A stretch of DNA of 64,000 nucleotides from DATDIC01 sp963777625 (lineage in GTDB: Bacteria > Pseudomonadota > Alphaproteobacteria > Acetobacterales > Acetobacteraceae): NCBI GenBank assembly GCA_963777625.1, contig CAVZRO010000005.1:248001-312000 (forward strand), given 5' to 3'. How positions within the stretch are numbered: the first letter of the stretch is position 1; each line of letters begins with the position of its first letter. The notes under the pieces were generated by a model. That model did no database searches and was not told the DNA's origin. It worked only from the letters and a program-made list of their open reading frames with translations. A program made the position numbers and the translations under genes. Shown here one piece after another: positions 28,927 to 37,083 of the stretch.

Positions 28927-31900
28927 GTGAGGCGCCTGTCAGGTCAAGCGTTGCACCATTGCTGGACCGTGCTGCACCGCCTGCTGGCCATCCTCGTCGC
29001 CTTCGCGGTGGTGCTGTCGCTCGGCGTCGCCGCGCTCGCCTGGCGCCTGTCGCGCGGCCCGATCGACATGCCCTGGCTGGCCCAGCGCATCGAGGCCGCC
29101 GCCAACCCGGTGGGTGCCTCGCGCCTGGAGGTCGGGTCGGCCGGCCTCGCCTGGGAAGGATTCCACGCCGGCCTCAATTCGCCGCTCGACATCCGCGTCA
29201 CCGGCATCGAGCTGCGCCGGCCGGACGGCTCGGTGCAACTGGCCGTCCCCCGCGCCGAGCTGACATTGTCGGTGACCGCCCTGCTGCGGGGGCGCCTGGC
29301 GCCGCGCACGCTGCTCGTCGAGCAGCCCAGCCTCATCGCGCAGCGCGCCGCAGACGGGACACTGCGTTTCACCACCGGCGGCGACGCCCACACCAGATCG
29401 GCACCTATCCAGCTTCCGGCGACGACCGATCTTGAGGGCGCCTTCGCGGAGCTGGCGCGCCCGCCGGCCAACGATACCAGCCGCGGACGCGGCAACGTGC
29501 TGAGCCAGGTCCGCCTGCTCCGCATCCAGGATGCCAGCCTCGTGCTGCACGATGACCAGCTCGGCGTCACCTGGCAGGCGCCGCAAGCCAACCTGGAGCT
29601 GACCCGCCTGCGGGATGGCGGCGTGCGCGGCACGGCGGCGCTCACTCTGGATCTGGCCGGCCAGCAGGCGCAGTTCCACGCCACCGCCGATCTCCCGCCG
29701 AGTGGCAGCGAGATCCATATCCAGGCGACGCTCTCGCCCATTACCCCCGCCGCTATCGCCAAGACAGAGGTGAGCGGCGCGGCCTCGGCGCTGGCACCGT
29801 TGCAGGCGCTGGACATGCCGGTGCAGACCGGCGTGGACGTGACGGTCGGCCCGCACCTGATCATCCACCAGATGCACCTGACGCTCGACGGCGGTCCCGG
29901 CACGGTGCGGATTGCCGGCAGCCCGGTGCCGGTGGAGCATGCCGTCCTGATCGTATCCGGCACCCCCGAGCATGCGGTCCTGCAGAGCCTTCGCCTCGTG
30001 CTGCCAGGCACCGGTGGGACCGCTGCATCGACCGTAGTGGCGCGCGGCAGCGCGGACCGCGCGGGCGGCCGGGTGAACGCGCAGGTCTCGGTCGCATTCG
30101 ACCAACTCGCCTTCGCCGCCCTGCCGACGATCTGGCCGGCCGCCCTCGCCAAATCCACGCGGTCCTGGATCGTCCAGAACATCCCGTCGGGCGTCGCCCA
30201 CGACGGCCATTTCGACTTCGCCCTGGCCGCCGCCGCCGACCTGTCAGGCATGGCGCTGACTGCGGCGAGCGGTGGGTTTCAAGCGGATGGGCTCACGGTT
30301 CATTGGCTCCGCCCGGCACCTCCCATCGTGCAGGGCGAGGCCACGCTGCAACTGGTCGATCCCGACCGGATCGACATCAAGGTGCTGGCCGGGCAGGAGG
30401 TGGCGTCCTCGCCGGGCGCGTCGCCTTCGCAGGGCGCGTCGCCCTCGCCGGACATGCTGTCGTTCACCGGCGGACAGTTGCGGTTCACTGGCCTGACGCA
30501 GCAGGACCAGCAACTGGCGATGCAGTTTCAGATCGTCGGCTCGGTGCCGGCCGCCATGGACCTGCTGCGCAACCCGAGGCTGGGACTGCTGACGCGCCAT
30601 CCGATCCCGCTGCGCGATCCGGCGGGACAGGTCAATGTCGGCCTGACCGTCTCGTTTCCGCTGCTCGCGCGGCTGTCGGCGGACCAGGTCACGATCGCCG
30701 CGCAGGCCCACTTTAGCGGGTTGCATCTGGCCGGCATCGTGGCCGGACGCGATCTGGACCAGGGCACCATCGATCTGTCCGCCCACAACAGCGGCCTCAG
30801 CGTGAACGGGGACGCGCTGTTGGCCGGGATCCCGGTGCAGCTTCAGGCCAGCATGGATTTTCGCCCCGGCCCACCGGCCCAGGTGGTGCAGCGGGTCACG
30901 GTGAGCGGGCGGCCCGATGCGCGCCAGCTCGCCGCCGCCGGCCTCGATGCGGGCGACGTGCTGGCCGGCCCGGTGCCGCTGACCGCGACCCTGTCCGAAC
31001 GCCGCAACGGCACCGGTTCCATCCAGGCACAAGCCGACCTGACGCCCACCGCCCTGTCGGTGCAACCGCTCGGCTGGCGCAAGCCGCCCGGCGCCCCGGC
31101 GCGGGCCGAGGCAACCTTGGCGCTCGACCATGACCGGCTCACCGGCATCGACCCGTTCCAGGTGCAGGGCGACAAGCTGGAGCTGGATGGCCGCGCCGAA
31201 TTCGACCAGGGCCGGATCGTCACCGTGCAGGCGGACCGCATCCTGCTGGGCGGCACCGAGGCCCACGGCGTCGTGCAATTCCCGCCGGATCGCCCGATCT
31301 CGGTCAGCTTCTCCGGGCCGACGCTCGATTTATCCGGCCGCTTCGCCAACAAGGCCACGACACCCGACACCAGCTCCACCGCGCCCGGGCTGGCCTGGTC
31401 CGGCGATGCACGGTTCGATCGGGTCATCCTGGCCGCCGGCCACGATGTCACCGGCATGTCGGCCCGCGCCGTCGACGATGGGCGGGTGCTGAGCGAACTT
31501 CGGTTGCAGGCGCGTACCGGTCCAGATGCGCCGGTTGCGTGGACGATCCAGCGGGCCGCGCCGCACCCCGGCGCGGCGCCGGAGCGCAGCACGACCCTGT
31601 CCGCTGGGGACGCCGGCGCCCTGCTGCGTGCGGTGGGCGCCGTGGAGACCATGGATGGCGGACGGCTGACCGTGAACGCGACCTACCAGGACGGGCAATC
31701 CGGGCATCCGCTGGTGGGCACTGCGGAAATCGACGATTTCCGACTTCGGAACGCAGTGGGCATGGGCAAGCTGCTGCAGGCGATGACGCTGTACGGTCTG
31801 GTCCAGGCTCTGCGAGGCCCCGGCGTCGGGTTCACCAGGCTGACCATGCCGTTCCGGTTCCAGGACGGCGTCCTGACGATGGCCGAGGCACGTGCCATCA

Positions 31901-32169
31901 GCCCGTCACTCGGGCTGACTGCGAAAGGCTGGCTCGATCTCGATCGCCGGCGCGCGGACGTGCAGGGCACGATCGTGCCGGCCTATTTCTTCAACTCGCT
32001 GCTCGGGCGCATTCCCGTGCTCGGCCGCCTGTTCAGCCCGGAGCGCGGCGGCGGCTTGTTCGCCGCCAGTTACACGCTGCGTGGGTCGTTGGATGATCCG
32101 ACGGTGACGGTCAATCCGCTGACCGCCGTGACGCCGGGATTCCTGCGCGGGCTGTTCGGGATGTTCTAG
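28927..32169 (+). CDS. AsmA/YhdP-like membrane-anchored protein (DUF3971)
   Basis: About 1080 residues from GTG 28927; a GTG at 28969 is an alternative. One N-terminal membrane helix (LLAILVAFAVVLSLGVAAL) is followed by a long, beta-rich periplasmic body (DUF3971) and the AsmA_2-type C-terminus. That part has LRNAVGMGKLLQAMTLYGL, then LGLTAKGWLDLDRRR, GTIVPAYFFNSLLGRIP and VNPLTAVTPGFLRGLF. Family members are thought to act in phospholipid transport between membranes. The gene is intact over 3.2 kb, in contrast to the frameshifted glnE beside it. The intergenic space is too short for two separate promoters, so one must lie within glnE or both are very compact. Confidence 0.85.
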   Translation: MRRLSGQALHHCWTVLHRLLAILVAFAVVLSLGVAALAWRLSRGPIDMPWLAQRIEAAANPVGASRLEVGSAGLAWEGFHAGLNSPLDIRVTGIELRRPDGSVQLAVPRAELTLSVTALLRGRLAPRTLLVEQPSLIAQRAADGTLRFTTGGDAHTRSAPIQLPATTDLEGAFAELARPPANDTSRGRGNVLSQVRLLRIQDASLVLHDDQLGVTWQAPQANLELTRLRDGGVRGTAALTLDLAGQQAQFHATADLPPSGSEIHIQATLSPITPAAIAKTEVSGAASALAPLQALDMPVQTGVDVTVGPHLIIHQMHLTLDGGPGTVRIAGSPVPVEHAVLIVSGTPEHAVLQSLRLVLPGTGGTAASTVVARGSADRAGGRVNAQVSVAFDQLAFAALPTIWPAALAKSTRSWIVQNIPSGVAHDGHFDFALAAAADLSGMALTAASGGFQADGLTVHWLRPAPPIVQGEATLQLVDPDRIDIKVLAGQEVASSPGASPSQGASPSPDMLSFTGGQLRFTGLTQQDQQLAMQFQIVGSVPAAMDLLRNPRLGLLTRHPIPLRDPAGQVNVGLTVSFPLLARLSADQVTIAAQAHFSGLHLAGIVAGRDLDQGTIDLSAHNSGLSVNGDALLAGIPVQLQASMDFRPGPPAQVVQRVTVSGRPDARQLAAAGLDAGDVLAGPVPLTATLSERRNGTGSIQAQADLTPTALSVQPLGWRKPPGAPARAEATLALDHDRLTGIDPFQVQGDKLELDGRAEFDQGRIVTVQADRILLGGTEAHGVVQFPPDRPISVSFSGPTLDLSGRFANKATTPDTSSTAPGLAWSGDARFDRVILAAGHDVTGMSARAVDDGRVLSELRLQARTGPDAPVAWTIQRAAPHPGAAPERSTTLSAGDAGALLRAVGAVETMDGGRLTVNATYQDGQSGHPLVGTAEIDDFRLRNAVGMGKLLQAMTLYGLVQALRGPGVGFTRLTMPFRFQDGVLTMAEARAISPSLGLTAKGWLDLDRRRADVQGTIVPAYFFNSLLGRIPVLGRLFSPERGGGLFAASYTLRGSLDDPTVTVNPLTAVTPGFLRGLFGMF

Positions 32170-32366
32170 AAAGCGGCGCGGAGCCCGCCACTGGGTCCGC
32201 CCCTGGGTCCCGCCGACCACATTGCGCGTGGAACCCGTCAATTGGTTCGGCAGGGTTGCGCGTTTCCCCCCGCACCCTCTTGAACCGGTGAGGGATTTGG
32301 CGATGATGCGCCCGCGATTCCGTGCCGAGGCGGACCCCTCGGTCACCCCACGACCGGTCCTGAGGC

Positions 32367-33221
32367 ATGAGCGAGCACGCGCACGGCGACACCATCTTCG
32401 AGAGTTCTGGCCTGAAGCAGCCTTATCACCTGGTCGAGCCCAGCCCCTGGCCGATCATCGGCGCGGTCGGCGGGTTTCTGATCGTACTCGGCATCGTCCT
32501 CGCCGCCCATTATGGCGACTATTACGTGCTGACGGCGGGCGCCCTGGTGGTGTTCGTCGTGATGTTCTTCTGGTGGCGCGACGTGATCCGGGAGAGCCGC
32601 ACGCCGGGCGTGCACACGCCGATCGTGCGCCTGGGCCTGCGCTACGGCATGCTGTTCTTCATCACCAGCGAGGTGATGTTCTTCGTCGCCTTCTTCTGGT
32701 CGTTCTTCAATTTCGCGCTGTTCCCGGACAACGTGTCCGGCCTGGCCAATCCGACCTGGCCGCCGCCCAATATCCACACGCCGGATCCGTTCCACCTCGC
32801 CATCCTGATGACGATGATCCTGCTGCTCTCCGGCACCACGATCACCTGGGCGCATCACAGCCTGATCGAAGGCAACAAGAAGGGGCTGGTGGCCGGGCTC
32901 GGGCTGACAGTGCTCCTGGGGATGTGGTTCACCGCGACCCAGCTATGGGAATACACCCACGCGCCATTCAAGCTGGTGGGCGGCGGCGTATATCCGTCGG
33001 TGTTCTATCTGGCGACCGGGTTTCACGGGTTCCACGTCATCGTCGGCACCTCGTTCCTGATCGTATGCTGGTTCCGAGCGCGAGCCGGGCAGTTCACGCC
33101 GGCACGCCATTTCGGCTTCGAGGCGGCGGCGTGGTACTGGCACTTCGTCGATGTGGTGTGGCTGTTCCTGTTCACCTGCATCTACTGGTGGGGCGCCAGC
33201 CCGATCGTTGCCTCCCCCTGA
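32367..33221 (+). CDS. ctaE: Cytochrome c oxidase subunit III
   Basis: 284 residues with seven membrane helices. Family motifs are PWPIIGAVGGF, RLGLRYGMLFFITSEVMFF, SGTTITWAHHS, TQLWEYTHAPF and the final GFHGFHVIVGT...WYWHFVDVVWLFLF. It is part of the aa3-type terminal oxidase in the inner membrane. The catalytic subunit genes are not upstream here (an AsmA-like gene is), so either the cta cluster is split or only its 3' part lies at this site. DUF983 follows with a short overlap. The 3' third of this gene (from 32905) is repeated at 34319. Confidence 0.95.
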   Translation: MSEHAHGDTIFESSGLKQPYHLVEPSPWPIIGAVGGFLIVLGIVLAAHYGDYYVLTAGALVVFVVMFFWWRDVIRESRTPGVHTPIVRLGLRYGMLFFITSEVMFFVAFFWSFFNFALFPDNVSGLANPTWPPPNIHTPDPFHLAILMTMILLLSGTTITWAHHSLIEGNKKGLVAGLGLTVLLGMWFTATQLWEYTHAPFKLVGGGVYPSVFYLATGFHGFHVIVGTSFLIVCWFRARAGQFTPARHFGFEAAAWYWHFVDVVWLFLFTCIYWWGASPIVASP

Positions 33222-33575
33222 GCAGCCATCGCCGGGCTGCTGCGCACGGCGCTGGCCTGCCGCTGCCCGCGCTGCGGGAAAGGGGCCTTGTTCGACGGGA
33301 TACTGACGATGCGCGAGCGCTGCCCGGTGTGCGGCCTGGACCTGCGGGGCAATGATGCGGGCGACGGCGCGGTGTTTGCCGTGATTTTCGTGCTCGGCGC
33401 GCTGGTGGTGCTGCTGGCGATCCTGGTGGAGATCTGGTTCTCCCCGCCGCTTTGGGTGCACGCGGTGATCTGGCCGCTGTTCACCGTGCCCGCCGCGATC
33501 CTGCTGATGCGGCCGGCCAAGGCGGCACTGGTGGCGATCCAGTATCGCAACCGAGCGTCGGAGATGGGGTTGTGA
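33208..33575 (+). pseudogene. DUF983 protein, copy 1, frameshifted near its start
   Basis: By comparison with copy 2 the start is TTG 33208, overlapping the ctaE end. Copy 1 lacks one G in the GCCGGG run near 33234, which puts the start out of frame. The rest is intact: CRCPRCGKG-LFDG-ERCPVCGLDL with two CxxC pairs, then two membrane helices. DUF983 proteins are small zinc-ribbon-like membrane proteins commonly found beside ctaE and SURF1, presumably helping oxidase assembly. Copy 1 keeps both CxxC motifs but not the frame. Confidence 0.75.
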
Positions 33576-33612
33576 CGATTGGCCGGCAGAGATTGCGCAC
33601 GGCCGGGTGGGG

Positions 33613-33906
33613 CTACAGATACCGTTCCCATTCCTGCCGTCCGTGCAGGACGCGAACGATCAGAAAATCGGCGTCAGCCAGCACATAGACGATCAGGTGA
33701 GACCGCCATGGACGCAAGCGCACGGGAGGCGTGAATTCAGGCCATTCGCGCGCCATGCGCGGGTTGTCAGCTATCGGATCGAAGGTCCGGGCTCCGGGCA
33801 AGCCTACGTGGTACTGCTCGGCTTGGCTCTGGCCGAATTCCTGGCATCCCCGCAAATGGATATCGATGATGTCCTGATCGGCTTGGCGCGTTGTCCTATA
33901 CGTCAT
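33613..33906 (-). CDS. RelE/ParE-family toxin, copy 1
   Basis: 97 residues from ATG 33906, which overlaps the antitoxin end by 11 bases. The sequence YRTTRQADQDIIDIHLRG...ARTFDPIADNPRMARE...RLRPWRSHLIVYVLADADFLIVRVLHGRQEWERYL has the helix-hairpin start, the basic beta-strand core and the VLHGRQ(D/E)W ending of ParE toxins. Family members inhibit gyrase or cleave mRNA. It is the second gene of a two-gene toxin-antitoxin operon, which lies antisense to the surrounding oxidase genes. Confidence 0.88.
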   Translation of the reverse strand: MTYRTTRQADQDIIDIHLRGCQEFGQSQAEQYHVGLPGARTFDPIADNPRMAREWPEFTPPVRLRPWRSHLIVYVLADADFLIVRVLHGRQEWERYL

Positions 33907-34153
33907 CGTTCGGCTTGCCGGCCGCCCGAGCACGCGCGGCCCGCAGAATATCCTCCATCGAACGGGTGCTGATGCCGCTCTCGATCCCTTCCGCGATGAG
34001 CCTCTGCATCTCTTCGTGGCTTGCAGCCCGCTCCTGGTCGCGCCGGATCAGGTCGCGCACATAATCGCTCGCGTTGCTGTAGCGGCCGGTCCGGGCCTGC
34101 GCCTCGACCCAGCCCTTCATTGGATCGGGCAGGGAAACGTTCATCGTGGCCAT
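33896..34153 (-). CDS. ParD-like ribbon-helix-helix antitoxin, copy 1
   Basis: 85 residues from ATG 34153, which has GGAGG six bases upstream. TMNVSLPDPMKGWVEAQARTGRYSNASDYVRDLIRRDQER is the ribbon-helix-helix N-terminus of ParD/CC2985-type antitoxins. The C-terminal toxin-binding tail is charged (SISTRSMEDIL-type). It should bind and neutralise the adjacent toxin and autoregulate the operon. Confidence 0.9.
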   Translation of the reverse strand: MATMNVSLPDPMKGWVEAQARTGRYSNASDYVRDLIRRDQERAASHEEMQRLIAEGIESGISTRSMEDILRAARARAAGKPNDDV

Positions 34154-34227
34154 GGAGGTCCTCCAGGCCTTCGATGGCAAAGAATGGCAATATCTGTCAA
34201 GTAGTGCCAACCCGCGAAGCTAGATCG

Positions 34228-34320
34228 GTCATGCCCGCGAAAGCGCGCGAAAGCGGGCTTCCAGGCGAGAGCCCGCGAGATTCGGAGCGTTTGGCTGGAT
34301 TCCCGCTTTTCGCGGGAATG
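34228..34320. repeat. REP-like palindromic element (unit 1)
   Basis: A first arm GCCCGCGAAAGCGCGCGAAAGCGGGC is followed by a second arm ATTCCCGCTTTTCGCGGGAATGA, each able to fold as a hairpin. It ends exactly at the tandem-duplication junction. Confidence 0.8.
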
Positions 34321-34635
34321 ACAGTGCTCCTGGGGATGTGGTTCACCGCGACCCAGCTATGGGAATACACCCACGCGCCATTCAAGCTGGTGGGGGGCGG
34401 CGTATATCCGTCGGTGTTCTATCTGGCGACCGGGTTTCACGGGTTCCACGTCATCGTCGGCACCTCGTTCCTGATCGTATGCTGGTTCCGAGCGCGAGCC
34501 GGGCAGTTCACGCCGGCACGCCATTTCGGCTTCGAGGCGGCGGCGTGGTACTGGCACTTCGTCGATGTGGTGTGGCTGTTCCTGTTCACCTGCATCTACT
34601 GGTGGGGCGCCAGCCCGATCGTTGCCTCCCCCTGA
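34318..34635 (+). pseudogene. ctaE 3' fragment (duplicated)
   Basis: The last 105 codons of subunit III, repeated. The duplication junction creates an in-frame ATG from the REP sequence (GGGAATG), so a three-helix fragment beginning MTVLLGMWF could in principle be translated. It lacks the first four helices and would not form a normal subunit. Its main effect may be to keep the overlap with the TTG start of DUF983 copy 2. Confidence 0.85.
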
Positions 34636-34990
34636 ACAGCCATCGCCGGGGCTGCTGCGGACGGCGCTGGCCTGCCGCTGCCCGCGCCGCGGGAAAGGGG
34701 CCTTGTTCGACGGGATACTGACGATGCGCGAGCGCTGCCCGGTGTGCGGCCTGGACCTGCGGGGCAATGATGCGGGCGACGGCGCGGTGTTTGCCGTGAT
34801 TTTCGTGCTCGGCGCGCTGGTGGTGCTGCTGGCGATCCTGGTGGAGATCTGGTTCTCCCCGCCGCTTTGGGTGCACGCGGTGATCTGGCCGCTGTTCACC
34901 GTGCCCGCCGCGATCCTGCTGATGCAGCCGGCCAAGGCGGCACTGGTGGCGATCCAGTATCGCAACCGAGCGTCGGAGATGGGGTTGTGA
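34622..34990 (+). CDS. DUF983 protein, copy 2
   Basis: 122 residues from TTG 34622, beginning MPPPEQPSPGLLRTALACRC, overlapping the ctaE fragment end by 14 bases. The frame is intact, but the first CxxC has become CPRR (Cys to Arg, CGC for TGC), while the second, CPVCGLDL, is kept. Two membrane helices follow (FAVIFVLGALVVLLAILV and VIWPLFTVPAAILLM). It would be the functional copy if the lost cysteine is tolerated. Confidence 0.8.
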   Translation: MPPPEQPSPGLLRTALACRCPRRGKGALFDGILTMRERCPVCGLDLRGNDAGDGAVFAVIFVLGALVVLLAILVEIWFSPPLWVHAVIWPLFTVPAAILLMQPAKAALVAIQYRNRASEMGL

Positions 34991-35027
34991 CGATTGGCCG
35001 GCAGAGATTGCGCACGGCCGGGTGGGG

Positions 35028-35322
35028 CTACAGATACCGTTCCCATTCCTGCCGTCCGTGCAGGACGCGAACGATCAGAAAATCGGCGTCAGCCAGCACA
35101 TAGACGATCAGGTGAGACCGCCATGGACGCAAGCGCACGGGAGGCGTGAATTCAGGCCGTTCGCGCGCCATGCGCGGGTTGTCAGCTATCGGATCGAAGG
35201 TCCGGGCTCCGGGCCAAGCCTACGCGGTACTGCTCGGCTTGGCTCTGGCCGAATTCCTGGCATCCCCGCAAATGGATATCGATGATGTCCTGATCGGCTT
35301 GGCGCGTTGTCCTATACGTCAT
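35028..35322 (-). pseudogene. RelE/ParE-family toxin, copy 2, frameshifted
   Basis: Near-identical to copy 1, but it has one extra C at about 35214 (GGGCCAAG instead of GGGCAAG). This breaks the frame about a third of the way into the protein. The antitoxin of this unit is intact, so unit 2 would be an antitoxin-only locus. Confidence 0.8.
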
Positions 35323-35569
35323 CGTTCGGCTTGCCGGCCGCCCGAGCACGCGCGGCCCGCAGAATATCCTCCATCGAACGGGTGCTGATGCCGCTCTCGA
35401 TCCCTTCCGCGATGAGCCTCTGCATCTCTTCGTGGCTTGCAGCCCGCTCCTGGTCGCGCCGGATCAGGTCGCGCACATAATCGCTCGCGTTGCTGTAGCG
35501 GCCGGTCCGGGCCTGCGCCTCGACCCAGCCCTTCATTGGATCGGGCAGGGAAACGTTCATCGTGGCCAT
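35312..35569 (-). CDS. ParD-like antitoxin, copy 2
   Basis: 85 residues, identical in protein sequence to copy 1 from ATG 35569, with the same GGAGG site. With its partner toxin frameshifted, it adds a second antitoxin dose against the copy 1 toxin. Confidence 0.88.
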   Translation of the reverse strand: MATMNVSLPDPMKGWVEAQARTGRYSNASDYVRDLIRRDQERAASHEEMQRLIAEGIESGISTRSMEDILRAARARAAGKPNDDV

Positions 35570-35640
35570 GGAGGTCCTCCAGGCCTTCGATGGCAAAGAT
35601 TGGCAATATCTGTCAAGTAGTGCCAACCCGCGGAGCTAGA

Positions 35641-35733
35641 TCGGTCGTGCCCGCGAAAGCGCGAAAGCGGGCATCCAGGCGAGAGCCCGAATTCCGAGCG
35701 TTTGGCTGGATTCCCGCTTTCTCGCGGGAATGA
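35641..35733. repeat. REP-like element (unit 2), split by the insertion sequence
   Basis: It carries the same two arms as at 34228-34320, ending CGCGGGAATGA (35723-35733). The rest of the element, TGACGGGAAACGGGGATGACG, resumes at 37087 on the other side of the IS. Confidence 0.8.
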
Positions 35734-35737
35734 TGGG

Positions 35738-35749
35738 GTGGATGGCCCC
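35738..35749 (+). repeat. Left subterminal inverted repeat of the IS
   Basis: GTGGATGGCCCC, exact reverse complement of 37072-37083; it lies seven bases inside the left end. Confidence 0.85.
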
Positions 35750-35807
35750 TCACGGCATCGATGTGCCAAAGTTGGGGTATCGCAATTCCAACGGACAGGA
35801 GCCATCC

Positions 35808-36827
35808 ATGAAGCAGGTTACCATCGTCGGTCTGGATCTGGCGAAGAAAGTCTTCCAAGTGCATGGAGTTGATGCCTGCGGGACAGTCCTGATCCGTCGC
35901 GCGCTGCGGCGGAGCAAGCTGCTGGAGTTGTTCGCCAAATTGCCGCCCTGCCTGATCGGCATGGAGGCGTGCGCGACGGCGCATCACTGGGCGAGAGAAT
36001 TGGGCAAGCTGGGTCATGAGGCACGGCTGATCCCGCCGGCTTATGCGAAAGCCTATGTGCGGCGCAACAAGAACGACGCCGCCGATGCGGCGGCGATCTG
36101 CGAGGCGGTGAGCCGCCCGACGATGCGCTTCGTGACCGTGAAGACGGCCGCCCAGCAAGCCGCGTCAGGCGTTCACAAGGTACGAGAAATGCTGCTGAAA
36201 CAGCGCACTATGCTGATCAACCACCTGCGCGGCATGATGGCGGAATTCGGCATCGTGGTCGCCGAAGGACGCCGCCATGTCGGCGAGCTGGTGGCCATCC
36301 TCGCCGATCCGAGCGAGCAGCGCATACCGGCGCCCCTGCATAGCTGTCTGCTGGCCGTGGTGGAAAGCCTGCGCGGCTTCGAAGCCCGCATTGAAGCGAT
36401 CGACAAGCAGTTGCTCGCCTGGGGCCGCGACAATGCGACCTGCCGACATCTGATCACCATCCCCGGCTATGGACCGATCGTTGCAAGTGCAATGGCAGCG
36501 ATGGTGGTCAATCCAGCAGCCATGCGCAGTGGCCGCGAGTTCGCCGCCTCGCTCGGGCTGGTGCCGCGTCAGGACGGTACTGGTGGCAAGGTGAAGCTCG
36601 GGCCGATCAGCAAGCGCGGCAATGGCTATCTGCGCCGGCTGCTGGTGAACGGCGCCATGGCGGTGCTGCGCAGCAAGCGGGCGACCCAGGAGCCGTGGCT
36701 GGTCAAGCTGCTGGCGACCAAGCCGCGCCTGGTCGCGGCGGTGGCGCTGGCAAACAAAATGGCGCGCATCGGTTGGGCACTGATGATGCGCAATGAGGAC
36801 TTCCGGACCGTGCCGGCGGCGGCCTGA
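35808..36827 (+). CDS. IS110-family (IS1111-type) DEDD transposase/recombinase
   Basis: 339 residues from ATG 35808 with AGGAG seven bases upstream. The N-terminal RuvC-like domain shows GLDLAKKVFQVHG (first Asp), GMEAC (Glu) and RRNKNDAADAAAI (Asp-Asp), the DEDD set. The middle helical segment has LLKQRTMLINHLRG. The C-terminal transposase_20 domain has TIPGYGPIVASAM, ASLGLVPRQDGTGGK and ISKRGNGYLRRLL, with the conserved serine region. The protein appears complete, so the element may be active. It would use an RNA from its own noncoding end to choose targets. Confidence 0.93.
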   Translation: MKQVTIVGLDLAKKVFQVHGVDACGTVLIRRALRRSKLLELFAKLPPCLIGMEACATAHHWARELGKLGHEARLIPPAYAKAYVRRNKNDAADAAAICEAVSRPTMRFVTVKTAAQQAASGVHKVREMLLKQRTMLINHLRGMMAEFGIVVAEGRRHVGELVAILADPSEQRIPAPLHSCLLAVVESLRGFEARIEAIDKQLLAWGRDNATCRHLITIPGYGPIVASAMAAMVVNPAAMRSGREFAASLGLVPRQDGTGGKVKLGPISKRGNGYLRRLLVNGAMAVLRSKRATQEPWLVKLLATKPRLVAAVALANKMARIGWALMMRNEDFRTVPAAA

Positions 36828-37071
36828 ACACAACCGCGCAGACGCGACCGGAAGGCTTGCGAGGGTGAAACAGCGTGATGGCATTGTCGGTCAACCGACA
36901 GATCGAGCGAGACCTGGCATCCGTCTTGGGACAACGCGATCCCGTGGGAATGATCAGACCTCGATCCACGGTTCCCATCAGGGCCTGCGGTCAACCACCG
37001 CGCCAACAGGCCGGACACATGACCGCAAGTGGCCGCCAACGCAGATCACGCAACAAAACCCTTGCCAGCCG
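36828..37071 (+). ncRNA. Putative bridge/seek RNA of the IS1111-type element
   Basis: This is the 3' noncoding part of the IS. It contains GGGAATGA (36946-36953), identical to the left target (35726-35733). It then has TTCCCATCA (36972-36980), which is 8/9 complementary to the right target TGACGGGAA (37087-37095). Further on, ACACATGAC (37015-37023) is identical to the IS right end with the next base (37082-37090). The order target guides then donor guide agrees with the published IS110/IS1111 RNA model. CCGTGG/CCACGG (36943-36948 / 36966-36971 approx.) could form a stem between the two target guides. RNA boundaries are not determined. Confidence 0.6.
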
Positions 37072-37083
37072 GGGGCCATCCAC
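37072..37083 (-). repeat. Right subterminal inverted repeat of the IS
   Basis: GGGGCCATCCAC, pairing with 35738-35749. Confidence 0.85.

Larger units (their letters stand above)
32905..35733. repeat. Tandem duplication, two units of about 1414 bp
   Basis: Unit 1 runs 32905-34318 and unit 2 from 34319 to about 35733. Each contains the 3' end of ctaE, DUF983, the toxin-antitoxin pair and a REP element. The central 1 kb differs at roughly eight positions, including single-base indels. The junction joins the REP sequence GGGAATGAC to ctaE CTGACAG through a shared TGAC. Lesions are complementary: DUF983 is frameshifted in unit 1 and the toxin is frameshifted in unit 2. Confidence 0.9.

Noticed and set aside
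27587..28930. 447-codon plus-strand frame opposite glnE
   Set aside because: Arg/Pro/His-rich composition, no motifs, fully antisense to conserved GlnE sequence.
28939..31278. Long minus-strand frames (over 300 codons) opposite the AsmA-like gene
   Set aside because: Gly/Arg/Ala-rich shadows with no family motifs; the plus frame is a recognisable full-length protein.
34021..34317. Extension of the duplicated ctaE fragment into antisense antitoxin/REP sequence
   Set aside because: Chance open frame across the duplication junction; no ribosome site and no similarity.
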